The position numbers were made by a program, and so were the translations under genes. The notes beneath the pieces are model-generated. The model ran no database searches. It was not told the DNA's origin and saw only the letters and a list, made by a program, of their open reading frames with translations. From Lentibacillus sp. CBA3610 (GTDB lineage Bacteria; Bacillota; Bacilli; Bacillales; Amphibacillaceae): a stretch of 64,000 nucleotides of DNA. Location of the stretch: NCBI RefSeq assembly GCF_013373365.1, contig NZ_CP035925.1, forward strand, positions 620,001 through 684,000, read 5' to 3'. Positions 1 to 8,748 of this stretch are shown piece after piece (within the stretch, counting starts at the first letter, position 1; the number at the start of each line of letters is the position of its first letter).

Positions 1-347
1 AATATGTGATCTGCCTTGTGAATCCGGATTTCGAAAACCTTATCCCCTGGGCCAAACGACAGGGAATTGAGACGGATTCAACTGAAGAAATCTGCCGTTA
101 TCATCATGTTAAAGAATTGATTGAACGTAGGGTGGAACAGCATAGCGAGGGGGTTGCCAGCTTTGAAAAACCGAAAAAGGTGGTCATTGCCGGTAAGGAA
201 TGGACGGTTGATGACGGGGAACTGACCCCGAAATTATCGCTCAGGCTGAATGTCATTAAAGAAAAGTACAGAGAGTTGATTGAAGAGACCTATGGTGAGG
301 ACTTTGTGGATGACCGAAAAGAGACTGTAACGGCCGGGGATGGATAA
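1..347 (+). CDS. Acyl-CoA synthetase (AMP-forming), C-terminal fragment cut by the window edge
   Basis: The reading frame is open from the first bases, so the gene starts outside the window. The visible part of about 114 residues matches the extreme C-terminus of long-chain AMP-dependent acyl-CoA synthetases: an NPDFENL..WAK stretch, then GKEWTVDDGELTPKLSLR, which in this family carries the lysine of the adenylating C-terminal subdomain, then a helical tail (VIKEKYRELIEETYG). The enzyme would activate fatty acids with ATP and CoA in the cytoplasm. The family is assigned from the motif; chain-length preference cannot be judged. A hairpin terminator follows at 413-452. Confidence 0.8.
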   Translation, partial: YVICLVNPDFENLIPWAKRQGIETDSTEEICRYHHVKELIERRVEQHSEGVASFEKPKKVVIAGKEWTVDDGELTPKLSLRLNVIKEKYRELIEETYGEDFVDDRKETVTAGDG

Positions 348-412
348 AACAACAGCAGAATCATTTCTCATTATTCATAATATCGTCGTTTGCGGCTTCT
401 CGCTGGCAAAAA

Positions 413-452
413 ACAAGGAGCATGCGTCATCTGAACAGACGTGCTCCTTTGT
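413..452 (+). terminator. Rho-independent terminator after the acyl-CoA synthetase gene
   Basis: The arms AAGGAGCA (415-422) and TGCTCCTT (442-449) form an 8-bp stem, with a further GCGTC/GACG pairing inside. It lies 65 bases past the stop codon. The T-rich tail is weak on the plus strand. On the other strand the A-run before the first arm gives a T-run, so it may also serve the convergent LuxR-type gene. Confidence 0.6.
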
Positions 453-532
453 GGTCCGTCAGACTTCCGGTCAAAACCATAAGGGGCATTGCCTTCTAAA
501 ACCAGCGATATTCGGCTATCAAAGGGTATTTC

Positions 533-2044
533 TTATATCATACCCTCCCGGATAGCCCTGGCAACTGCCTCTGTCCGGTTGCGAGCTTTCATTTTTTGCA
601 TAATGGCAGACACGTAATCGCGGACGGTATACTCGCTCAAATGGAGATTTTCGGCAGCTTCATTTGTTGATGCGCCCTCTGCCATTAGCTTGAGGACGTC
701 AATTTCCCTTGGCGATAAGTGCACAGTATCTGTTTTTTGTTGTTCGATTTTATCCGATGTGTATTTGGACAACAATTCTCCGGCACTCTGCCCAAAACGG
801 ATTAAGGCAGAATAGGTTTCCTGCGCCAATTTGAATTGATTGTCCGGTCCTTGGTCAAGGATGGCCGCACCGAGCAATTTATTATCCGATGATGTGAATA
901 TCGGAGCAATCACAACCGTACGCAATTCAAATTGATTTACATATTGATCGGGAAAACCGATCGCTGCATCTTTGATGTAAATCGGCTGCAAATAACTCAT
1001 ATTCTTTCCGAAAAGGTTCAAAAAGTCCAGGTTATTTTGGATGATCGGCAGGTTGCTGATATCCTCGGTAATATTCTGGATCGCTTCATTATCGAGACGA
1101 TGGCCGTAAAGCCCAAAACCCATCTGGTCATTCATTGAGTAGGAAAAAAGCGCACAGCGATCGAACGGTAAATAGTTAACAAACCCGGCCGTGATATTTT
1201 CGACAGCCTCCTGGTATGTCCGTGATCGCATAATCATTTCATTGAAGAGGATCACAGAATCTTTCCATTCCTGCTCCTGCCGTGCAACTTTCACCATATC
1301 ATGTCCATCCTGAAAAAGCTGCAGTGCATACGTAATAAACGGTATGATGTGGGATGTGTCCTTGTTATCGATACATACGAGCAATGTCGAATCAGCATGG
1401 GGAATCGGAAGTACCTGATATTCCTTTCTGTTGTTCTGTTCCATCTGTCGTAAAAGCAGTTCGGATAATCCAAAAATTGTATTCGCTTTCAAAAAATCAT
1501 TGCCAAGCAATAAGTCCTGATTCAGGTGGTTAAACCATTTTTCGATTGTAAAAGACTCACCTCTTTTAATGGCAATTGCTGTCCATTCAATCGGCAGCTG
1601 ATTGGAAGATACGAGATCCTGTAAAAACGTATCGATGGTAAAATGATTATGATGCGGATGTGTCAAAATCCGCTCACCAATTTTGTCGAAAACGAACTAA
1701 ATTGACTGATGGTCCGTATAAGATTTAGTGGTTGTCGTTTGGACGACTTTATGTACTGCATTTTCCAGCAAGGTAATAATCGATTGATTGATGTCAAGTG
1801 ATACCACCGGCTGGGCAGGCGGTGAAGCCATTTTCCCATTGTTGAAATTGTCCTGAGGATGAAAGAAGTAGTCTGTAAAGAAATTGATGACTCGTTCCAT
1901 ATTTTTGATGGAATGTCTATTTGTTTTTTGCATGTGTGAAAGGAGTTCCTTCCACTCCCGCAAAACAGGTTTTTCATGTTTTTGAATCACGTGAAGGCCA
2001 TGATTAAATACCGAATCCATTTGATGCGTCAGTGACAGCGTCAT
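533..2044 (-). pseudogene. LuxR-type transcriptional regulator gene interrupted by an in-frame TAG
   Basis: Read on the minus strand, an ATG at 2044 (site AAGAGGTG) opens a frame that stops at TAG (1697-1699) after about 115 residues. The same frame then continues with no shift to 533. The second part (377 residues from a TTG at 1666) has a central region that looks GAF-like and ends in a clear LuxR helix-turn-helix: LSPREIDVLKLMAEGAS, then NEAAENLHLSEYTVRDYVSA. Together the parts make a regulator of about 500 residues. A GGTGAG sits six bases before the TTG, so the C-terminal part could be made separately by reinitiation. Whether the gene is dead, makes two products or is read through cannot be told from sequence alone. 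The signal it senses is unknown. Confidence 0.65.
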
Positions 2045-2659
2045 GACGAACACCTCTTTTTAAGGGTAGTTTTGTGATATATAGACAATCATTCAAATAT
2101 ACTGAGAAACTGCGAGAAGTCATATTTTGCTAATGTCCCGCATTAACGGTTAATATCCATTTCGACAAAAGGGTTAAAAGTCCTGCTTTGATTTTCTATC
2201 CGACAAATGAAGTGAATAAACCCTTTTATTCCGATTAAATTAATAAGAAGGTTGATAAATTTTAAGAAAATGAATGTATATTCATTCATGTGTGTATATT
2301 CATTATAATTTGTTTAGTAAGTAAATTCAATCCTAAAGTCAGGTTTTGTAAATGGAGTGTCCGGTCTAGGCGGGACTCGTATACTTTATGATTATTTCTT
2401 TTTCTCGGTGTTTATGATTTAAATGGGAAAAGTGGGTTATTTTAGACTAAGGGCATTTAGAGGTAAACGCCATTTCAATTCGACGACTTTTACCGGTAAG
2501 ACGCTATATTGCATTTGGCGGATATTTAACTAAGCTGCCGGTATCTATCATACACATACAAATGTCGGGTTGACGGAAATATGACCTAAATATTCCTATA
2601 ATTCTATGAATTGGGACAAGCGTGAAAAAAATGTAAACTGAATCCAGGTTGGTTGATGT
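2045..2659. other. Gene-free region with promoter-like sequences
   Basis: No convincing gene is seen on either strand. The stretch is AT-rich and holds a direct repeat TGTATATTCATT at 2275-2286 and 2293-2304 (18-bp period), the second copy running into TATAAT at 2304-2309. A TTGACG at 2570-2575 and TATAAT at 2597-2602 are too far apart (21 bp) for a good sigma-A promoter. No sequence coding for a signal peptide precedes the wall-protein gene that follows. Confidence 0.5.
2275..2309 (+). promoter_or_regulatory. Direct repeat overlapping a TATAAT box
   Basis: Two exact copies of TGTATATTCATT lie 18 bp apart and the downstream copy merges into TATAAT. With the TTCATT of the first copy as a poor -35, the spacing is 17 bp. 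This could be a promoter with a regulator's direct-repeat site, about 350 bases before the wall-protein gene. No regulator is identified. Confidence 0.3.
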
Positions 2660-4948
2660 ATGGGATTTGTGTATGTTCCAGAATGTACACGCCTTCAAGT
2701 GAAGGATGAACCTAACCATTGTCGGGTGGTTCCATCTTTTATTGAAGAACCATTACCATTCGGTCCAATCGAAATAGGTGAAGAGCAACAAGAAGTTGAA
2801 TTTAGAGTTCCGGGTGAAGGCGGAATTAATGTTGATTTAACTGCTGGTGAATCTGGTGATGCTGTGGTTACAGCAGGAACAATCGTAACTGGTATCTCTG
2901 CTTCAGGGACGACTGTAGATGTTACGTGCACTCCTGTTGAAGGACAAGATCTTGTGTTAAATGCAATTCCAATCGAAGAATCTGAAGACACAGAAGCACC
3001 GGTAATCACATTAAACGGTGACAACCCAGTGGAATTGGAAGTTGGGGAAGCATACGAAGAACCAGGTGCAACGGCTGAGGATAATGTCGATGGCGATTTA
3101 ACGGATGCTATTGATATTACCGGTGAAGTGGATACTTCAACTCCTGGCGAATACACTGTAACATATAGCGTATCAGATGAAGCTGGGAATGAAACAACGG
3201 CTGAGCGTATAGTAACAGTCGTGGAACCTGAGGAAGAGGATACAGAAGCACCGGAGATCACATTAAACGGCGACAACCCAATGAAACTTGAAGTTGGGGA
3301 AGCATATGAAGAGCCAGGAGCAACTGTAACAGATAATGTAGATGAGGATTTAGAAGCTGACATCGATAGTGATGAAGTAGACACATCTACACCTGGCACA
3401 TATGATGTTACTTATAATGCAACTGATTCAGCTGGTAATAATGCAGAAGAAGTAACACGTACAGTTAATGTTGTGGAACCCGATGATCCTGCTGAGGAAG
3501 CGCTTCAATCAGTAAATGACGCAGACAGTGTCGATGCTCTGTGGAATGCCTTGGAAAACGAAACTCTCGGCTTAAACCTTACAGCTGTCGATGATTATAC
3601 CACTTATCAGAAAACAAAAGCAGGTGAATGGATATTAGAGAATCGCCCAGAAGAAGGGTATGCAGCAGGGTATGCAGAAAACGGTGATGATGATTATGAT
3701 GTTAGTGTTCAAAAAGCCGTAAATAATGCGAATGGCAAGTTTCTGCCTCCATTTGGAGATTGGCTCGATGAGTATAGAGCATTTAATGCTGTAAATAATG
3801 CAGACAGCGCTGAGGCAATGCAAACTGCCTTGGAAAACGAAGATCTTGGACTGAACCTAGATGACTATAATGCACTGTCCGAAGACGACAAAGCAGAAGT
3901 AGCTGCACTTGCTTTAGAGAACCGCCCTGAAGATGATGAAGGGTATCCTCTTCCAAGTGATATTCAGGACGCCTTAGATAATGCGGTGAATGAGATTAGT
4001 GAAGACCCAGAGGAACCTGGAATTCCAAGCGGTACTTGGTTTACGGGCGAGGGAGCACCTCAGTCAGATCAAGGTAATGAAGGAGATCTCTATCTGGATG
4101 AGATAACAGGTGACTTCTATAAGAAAACATCCGATGATTGGGAGCTTAGAGGCAATCTGACAGGCGAAGAGGGCCAAGACGGCGTAACTTGGCTGACCGG
4201 TGAAGGCGAGCCTGCTGTTGATTCAGGCAGTGAAGGTGATCTGTATCTGGATGAGAATACCGGTGACTTTTATGTCAAATCATCTGATGGCTGGGAGCAT
4301 CGGGGCAATCTTCAAGGTGAAGATGGCCAAGATAGTGAAGACGGTGAGGACGGCCAGGACGGTGAAGATGGTCAAGATGGATCTGCATGGTTGACCGGTG
4401 AAGGCGAGCCTGCTTCTGATGCAGGCAGTGAAGGTGATCTGTATTTGAATGAGAATACTGGTGACTTTTATGTCAAATCGTCTGATGGCTGGGAGCATCA
4501 AGGCACTCTGCAAGGTGAAGACGGCAAAGACGGCGAGGACGGTCAAGATGGCCAAGACGGATCTACATGGCTGACCGGTGAAGGCGAACCAGCTTCTGAA
4601 CAGGGCGTAAACGGTGACCTTTATCTTGATACTGCCAGTGGTGACGTCTACATTAAACAAGAATCAGGCGAATGGGAACTTGTAGCCAGTTTGCAAGGTC
4701 CAGAAGGCGAACAAGGACCACAAGGTGAATCAGGTGAAGATTGCGACTGTGAAGAAGGTAATGACGCCAAGAGTGACGATTCAGATGAACAGTCCGATGA
4801 GTCGGCCACCGGTACAAATGGAGATAATGGAGATGGTGGTGCATTGCCTGATACGGCTACCAACAATTCACTGCTTATGCTGATTGGTTCCTTGATGGCA
4901 ATCGCTGGCGGCGCCCTTGTCTTCATTCGCAAAAAAATAATGGCATAA
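2660..4948 (+). CDS. LPDTA wall protein with DUF5011-like, helical and collagen/tail-type repeats
   Basis: This 762-residue, very acidic protein is built in blocks. A unique head (about 1-108) is followed by two DUF5011-like immunoglobulin-fold repeats (about 109-190 and 194-272, each starting DTEAP.ITLNGDNP), then two roughly 65-residue helical modules (about 275-345 and 370-445, with ALEN..LGLNL and ENRPE). Next come four modules built on WLTGEGEP..GDLYLD..TGDFY with interleaved GQDGEDG runs (about 457-700). It ends in a sorting signal, LPDTA at about 729, a hydrophobic helix and RKK. The class D sortase gene starts 12 bases downstream, so anchoring by that enzyme is a strong inference. The odd point is the N-terminus: the protein starts MGFVYVPECT with no signal peptide, a stop lies just upstream in frame, and the ribosome site is weak. 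The gene may be 5'-truncated. Its ligand is unknown. Confidence 0.85.
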   Translation: MGFVYVPECTRLQVKDEPNHCRVVPSFIEEPLPFGPIEIGEEQQEVEFRVPGEGGINVDLTAGESGDAVVTAGTIVTGISASGTTVDVTCTPVEGQDLVLNAIPIEESEDTEAPVITLNGDNPVELEVGEAYEEPGATAEDNVDGDLTDAIDITGEVDTSTPGEYTVTYSVSDEAGNETTAERIVTVVEPEEEDTEAPEITLNGDNPMKLEVGEAYEEPGATVTDNVDEDLEADIDSDEVDTSTPGTYDVTYNATDSAGNNAEEVTRTVNVVEPDDPAEEALQSVNDADSVDALWNALENETLGLNLTAVDDYTTYQKTKAGEWILENRPEEGYAAGYAENGDDDYDVSVQKAVNNANGKFLPPFGDWLDEYRAFNAVNNADSAEAMQTALENEDLGLNLDDYNALSEDDKAEVAALALENRPEDDEGYPLPSDIQDALDNAVNEISEDPEEPGIPSGTWFTGEGAPQSDQGNEGDLYLDEITGDFYKKTSDDWELRGNLTGEEGQDGVTWLTGEGEPAVDSGSEGDLYLDENTGDFYVKSSDGWEHRGNLQGEDGQDSEDGEDGQDGEDGQDGSAWLTGEGEPASDAGSEGDLYLNENTGDFYVKSSDGWEHQGTLQGEDGKDGEDGQDGQDGSTWLTGEGEPASEQGVNGDLYLDTASGDVYIKQESGEWELVASLQGPEGEQGPQGESGEDCDCEEGNDAKSDDSDEQSDESATGTNGDNGDGGALPDTATNNSLLMLIGSLMAIAGGALVFIRKKIMA
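4030..4720 (+). repeat. Four tandem coding modules with collagen-like linkers
   Basis: Modules begin near 4030, 4187, 4384 and 4564. Each encodes TW(F/L)TGEGEP, then GDLYLD, then TGDFY.K, then W....NLQGE, followed by short GQDGEDG-type runs. The second and third are nearly identical in DNA, which points to recent duplication. Similar GDLYL/collagen-like modules occur in phage tail and spore or wall fibre proteins (family knowledge). Confidence 0.7.
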
Positions 4949-4960
4949 GGTGATATCTAT

Positions 4961-5602
4961 ATGAAAAAGCTGGGGATCGTCTTGATGGTGACGGGTGCTA
5001 TAATGGTTGGTTGGTTTGGCTATCAACATTGGAGTGGTATGCAGTCAGTGTCAGAACTCGATGGGAATGTCGTGAAGACGCCGGTATCCAATGACGAAAA
5101 TAACTCGCATGAAGAAGACAAATCGTCTGAAGCGGATCAGACATGGAATACGCAATATATCGCACAAGCCAGCTACCATGATGGTGATGAAATCGCAAAG
5201 CTTGTCATGCCGTCCATTGACCTGTCGTTTGATGTTTTCTGGGGAACCGGAGATGAGGCACTTGCCAAAGGAGTGGGTATGTATGACAGCCAGTTGACGA
5301 CAACACCTGATATGGGAGGACATACGGTGTTATCCGGGCATCGGGACAGTGTATTCCAGCCTGTTGGTGATTTGGAAGATGGTGATTCCCTTTATGTCCG
5401 ATACGGTGATCAGGACTACGAGTACAGGGTCAATAAAACATGGATTACCGAAGCAGAAGATCGGAGTGTCATCGTTGAAAAAGACGATCCGACATTAACA
5501 TTGTCGACATGCTACCCGTTCCAATTCATCGGCAGTGCACCTGACCGGTACATTGTGGAGGCAGAATTTATCCAGAAAGGCGATCTCCTGGATTTGGATT
5601 GA
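4961..5602 (+). CDS. srtD: Class D sortase (YhcS/SrtD type)
   Basis: This 213-residue transpeptidase would cut surface proteins at LPxT and join them to peptidoglycan. It has one N-terminal membrane anchor (about 5-22), an acidic linker and a sortase barrel from about residue 75. The catalytic histidine is in HTVLSGHRDSVF, the cysteine in TLSTCYPF and the arginine in APDRYIVEA. The length and TLSTC context fit class D, whose characterised members (B. subtilis YhcS, B. anthracis SrtC) accept LPDT(A/S) or LPNTA. The genes on both sides encode proteins ending in LPDTA, so the enzyme lies between its likely substrates. The start ATG follows AAGGTGAT. A terminator at 5619-5660 separates it from the next gene. 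Confidence 0.92.
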   Translation: MKKLGIVLMVTGAIMVGWFGYQHWSGMQSVSELDGNVVKTPVSNDENNSHEEDKSSEADQTWNTQYIAQASYHDGDEIAKLVMPSIDLSFDVFWGTGDEALAKGVGMYDSQLTTTPDMGGHTVLSGHRDSVFQPVGDLEDGDSLYVRYGDQDYEYRVNKTWITEAEDRSVIVEKDDPTLTLSTCYPFQFIGSAPDRYIVEAEFIQKGDLLDLD

Positions 5603-5618
5603 ATTTAACAACTTAGAT

Positions 5619-5660
5619 GGAGACACATGGCCATAATTCAGGCACTTGTGTCTCCTTTTA
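5619..5660 (+). terminator. Rho-independent terminator after the sortase gene
   Basis: The arms GGAGACACA (5619-5627) and TGTGTCTCC (5647-5655) form a perfect 9-bp stem followed by TTTTA. The loop holds GGCCATAATTCAGG, nearly the same as the loop of the hairpin after the next gene (7643-7682). Confidence 0.85.
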
Positions 5661-5705
5661 CTTATAGTCTCATCATTATAAAAAAGCATATCTGGAGGTG
5701 TTTTT

Positions 5706-7595
5706 TTGAAATTAATGAAGAATGTATTTCTTTATTCTTTACTGCTGCTTTTATTCATTTTTACCTTTTCACCAATTCAGTCATTTGCGGCCGGCAGCGA
5801 TGAACATTCATATACATATGTGGCGCTTGGAGATTCCCTGACAGCAGGTTTTTTAAATGACTCCGTACCACCGGATTACAATATTGGTAAAGGGTACCCG
5901 GATTTTATCGAGCAAGAAATTGAAGCGGGATCGGCATATCAGATCGAATTAATCAATGGCGGAATAGGTGGTTTTACGACCGAGGATGTATTAAGTCAGA
6001 TGCTGAGCAATGATCAAAATATTATGGAGCACTTGGCTAATGCGGATATGGTCACGATCGGCATCGGTGCGAATGACTTATTGGGCGCGATGGATCTTGA
6101 AGATTTGAATCCGGGCGTTATTGATGATGTAAGTGCAGTACTGGAGCAGGTGGAAGCCAATCTAAATATTATCCTTGAAAAAATAGGGGACATCAACCCT
6201 GATGCACCGGTTTATGTGATGGGGTATTACAATGCTCTGCATTATATGGATGATGATATGCAAGGAATCATCGAGATTGTACTGGATGATATGTTGAATG
6301 TGAGCATTGAAAACACAGCAAATGCGAATGATGCATTTTATGTCCCAACTATCGACTTTTTTGACGGGAAGTATGAAGACTATTTACCAAACCCGGACAT
6401 ACATCCAAACGAACAAGGTTATCAAGCAATTGCAGACGCCTTCATGGAACATATCCCAATACCGATTGATAACGTAATCGAGGCGGAAGACGTTGAAACG
6501 ATGCAATCAGCCCTGGAAAATGAAAATCTTGGACTTGATTTGAACCTGTTCCATGAACTGAATGAAGATAATCAAATGGCAGTAGCCGAAGCCGTATTGG
6601 ATCAAAGACCGGAAGATGGTTATGAATCTACTGCGGCAGTTCAAACTGTTCTGGATGAAACTGTAAACGATCTAATAGATTCTGAACCGACGCCAATGGA
6701 TCAAGTCAATGAAGCAAGTCAAGCTGAGGATATGCAGGACGCACTTGAAAATGACGATCTCGGGTTGGACCTCAATCGATACAACAAGCTTTCCGATGAC
6801 CATAAATCAAGCGTAGCCAAAACCGTGTTGGACAATCGTCCTAGCGCTGGTTATGCCGAGGTCGACGATGTGCAGGATGTGTTCGAGGATGCTGTACAAA
6901 AAGCAGCACCCGATCCCGAAGAACCTGGGGATGATGGTCATGTAAAAGTTACACCGGGTGAAGAAACAGCTGTACAGGGAGGTGAAGCGGTCATTGTTGA
7001 TGGAACGAACACGTCCCTGTCACTTCCTTCCAATCTGCGGGAAGACACCATGCTGACCGTTACAAATGCAAATGATGAAGATTATGTATCAGAAAACGAG
7101 GGCCTGGAACCTGCGGGAAGTGTATTTCATTTTGACTTCGATCATTTGTCTGACAATGGACAAACGTTTGAACTCACTTTGGACTATAATTTAGAAAAAT
7201 ATACAGCTGACGAGGTGGCTATTTATTATTACAACGAAGCGTCAGGTAAGTGGGAAAAACAAAACGGCATTGTGGACGAGAAAGCTGGAACCATCACGAT
7301 CGAAACAGCACATTTTTCAACTTATGGTGTGTTTGCCGTGACGGATAAGGACAAAGAAGATGACGTTCCGGTTGCTGGCGAAAATGAAGAAAAAGGTTTT
7401 TCCGGTTCTGATGATGACTCAAAAGGCGTTGTAAAGAATCATGAAAAGTTGTCTGACGCAACAACAGAAAGTGGAGGGGAGTTACCGGACACAGCCACAA
7501 ACAATCCGCTGTTCATCCTGATTGGAGCTATAATGACTATTTTTGGGGGTGCAATCATCATTATCCGAAAAAAATCGGCAGCCGAAAGACTATGA
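5706..7595 (+). CDS. Wall-anchored SGNH/GDSL hydrolase with an LPDTA signal
   Basis: The 629-residue protein starts at TTG behind GGAGGTG. A signal peptide (about 1-29, ending SFAA) leads into an SGNH esterase/lipase domain with all four blocks: VALGDSLTAGF (Ser44), NGGIGG, GANDLL (about 120) and NPDIHPNEQGY (Asp231/His233). Two helical modules of about 65 residues follow, the same kind as in the wall protein at 2660-4948. Then comes a beta-rich domain (about 415-545, ending AHFSTYGVFAVTD), an acidic linker, and LPDTA at about 593 with a helix and RKK. It would be an outer-surface esterase fixed by the neighbouring class D sortase. The substrate (lipid, acylated sugar or wall acetyl group) cannot be read from sequence. 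Confidence 0.88.
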   Translation: MKLMKNVFLYSLLLLLFIFTFSPIQSFAAGSDEHSYTYVALGDSLTAGFLNDSVPPDYNIGKGYPDFIEQEIEAGSAYQIELINGGIGGFTTEDVLSQMLSNDQNIMEHLANADMVTIGIGANDLLGAMDLEDLNPGVIDDVSAVLEQVEANLNIILEKIGDINPDAPVYVMGYYNALHYMDDDMQGIIEIVLDDMLNVSIENTANANDAFYVPTIDFFDGKYEDYLPNPDIHPNEQGYQAIADAFMEHIPIPIDNVIEAEDVETMQSALENENLGLDLNLFHELNEDNQMAVAEAVLDQRPEDGYESTAAVQTVLDETVNDLIDSEPTPMDQVNEASQAEDMQDALENDDLGLDLNRYNKLSDDHKSSVAKTVLDNRPSAGYAEVDDVQDVFEDAVQKAAPDPEEPGDDGHVKVTPGEETAVQGGEAVIVDGTNTSLSLPSNLREDTMLTVTNANDEDYVSENEGLEPAGSVFHFDFDHLSDNGQTFELTLDYNLEKYTADEVAIYYYNEASGKWEKQNGIVDEKAGTITIETAHFSTYGVFAVTDKDKEDDVPVAGENEEKGFSGSDDDSKGVVKNHEKLSDATTESGGELPDTATNNPLFILIGAIMTIFGGAIIIIRKKSAAERL

Positions 7596-7642
7596 TTCAA
7601 AATAACTAGAACGTGTGTAAAGGTATTTATTATGACACATAG

Positions 7643-7682
7643 GGACAGGGCCATTATTCAGGGAGAATGCCCGGTCCTGTTC
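7643..7682 (+). terminator. Hairpin after the SGNH hydrolase gene
   Basis: The arms GGACAGGGCC (7643-7652) and GGTCCTGTTC (7673-7682) pair over 10 bp with two G-U pairs. The T-tract is poor, so termination may be weak. The loop GGCCATTATTCAGG resembles the loop of the sortase terminator. Confidence 0.55.
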
Positions 7683-7752
7683 ACTTAGTTTAATGGAAAC
7701 TGTTAACGACGAGGTTTTGAGGGAGGCAAAAACTATACGAATTTATTCGGTT

Positions 7753-7817
7753 CCCGACAATGATAAATCTCACGCCTGGTTACAAAAACTGGATATAAAA
7801 TACCTATAATTGTCGGG
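7753..7817 (+). promoter_or_regulatory. Spaced dyad CCCGACAAT / ATTGTCGGG before the DUF6230 genes
   Basis: A perfect 9-bp inverted repeat, CCCGACAAT at 7753-7761 and ATTGTCGGG at 7809-7817, frames an AT-rich stretch ending CCTATAATT. A related ATGTCGGG lies at 2562-2569 before the first wall-protein gene, also followed by CCTATAATT. This may be an operator shared by the two surface loci (inference). The rest of the 300-base gap holds no gene. Confidence 0.4.
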
Positions 7818-7918
7818 TATGAATTTGATATGGTGTTATTTATAATAGACTCATATTTATGGAATTTTCATATAATTGATCTTGCTTTTCCACGCTCATG
7901 CAAAGGGGGGAAACACGG

Positions 7919-8713
7919 TTGGATAAAACGGAAATAACCATTGGAACAACGGTCAAAAAAAAGTTCTTAATCACAGTAATGAGCAGTTTTACGCTTTTTG
8001 GCATTTTGCTTGCAACGATGGGGTTTACCGGAACAGCTTTTGCTGTGCCGTTAGGGGGGATGGGCGACTTCTACGTCGAGTTCGACAGTTTGGAAGGTGA
8101 AGGATTTGAACTAAACCCGCATATCGGCGAAACAGGTAATGCCGATGAAGCACCACTCGTCCGCAATCAGATGGATCAGGCAACCATTGAAAATCTGCAT
8201 ATTTATAAAGATTTAAGAATGCCAACGGGAGGCTGGGTCCGTGTTAATATTACAGCGAGTGAACCGACAGAAATAGATGGGCTGATCCAGGACGCCCGTT
8301 TCATTGATGCCAATCTGAAGTTTGATGATATGGCTATTTTGCAAACGAATACATCCGGGATGACGCCGGAAGAAGTCTTTCAGAATAATTGGAGTCATGA
8401 TGCCGAGACAGTAACAATCACGGACGCCAAAATTGTAACCGATTATTTATTTCAAAATATGGTTGCATTAAATGGGGCCGAGATTTCGCTTGAACACATC
8501 AGTGAACCGGAATATATAGAAGGTGTAAGCGCTGACAATCAATCGGATGATAGTATAGCAGCCGGTTCATCGGACAACGACAGCAACGGGAGCGGACTTC
8601 TTCCGGAAACAGCGAGTCATTTATTTTTGCCAATCGTTATCGGCACAGCTCTTATGATGATTGGTGGTGTGATTCTTTTAGTCAGGAAAAGAAGGAGACC
8701 TATAGAAGAATAA
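7919..8713 (+). CDS. DUF6230-like secreted protein with an LPETA sorting signal
   Basis: The chosen start is TTG behind AAAGGGGGG; an in-frame ATG at 7898 lies before that site and is less likely. The 264-residue product has a signal peptide ending near TAFAVPLGG. A DUF6230-like domain follows, recognisable from FYVEFDSLEGEGFEL, a conserved ATIENLHIYKDLRMP, the LIQDARFIDANLKFDD block and a late VTDYLFQNMVAL. The tail has an acidic linker, then LPETA at about residue 228, a membrane helix and a basic end, so it is a likely sortase substrate. DUF6230 is known mainly from Actinobacteria and has no assigned function. First gene of a probable four-gene operon. Confidence 0.75.
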   Translation: MDKTEITIGTTVKKKFLITVMSSFTLFGILLATMGFTGTAFAVPLGGMGDFYVEFDSLEGEGFELNPHIGETGNADEAPLVRNQMDQATIENLHIYKDLRMPTGGWVRVNITASEPTEIDGLIQDARFIDANLKFDDMAILQTNTSGMTPEEVFQNNWSHDAETVTITDAKIVTDYLFQNMVALNGAEISLEHISEPEYIEGVSADNQSDDSIAAGSSDNDSNGSGLLPETASHLFLPIVIGTALMMIGGVILLVRKRRRPIEE

Positions 8714-8748
8714 AGGAAAGTCCAATAAATTAATTCGAGGTGAGAGAC

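Noticed and set aside
340-555. 71-codon frame after the acyl-CoA synthetase gene
   Set aside because: It runs through the terminator hairpin and overlaps the end of the LuxR gene, with no family resemblance.
2695-3399. 234-codon reverse frame inside the wall-protein gene
   Set aside because: It is a Ser/Thr/Pro-rich shadow of acidic repeats, with no ribosome site and no recognisable domain.
7898-7918. ATG 7898 as start of the first DUF6230 gene
   Set aside because: The strong AAAGGGGGG site lies after this ATG and is well spaced to TTG 7919. The paralog and the DUF6114 gene also use TTG behind strong sites.
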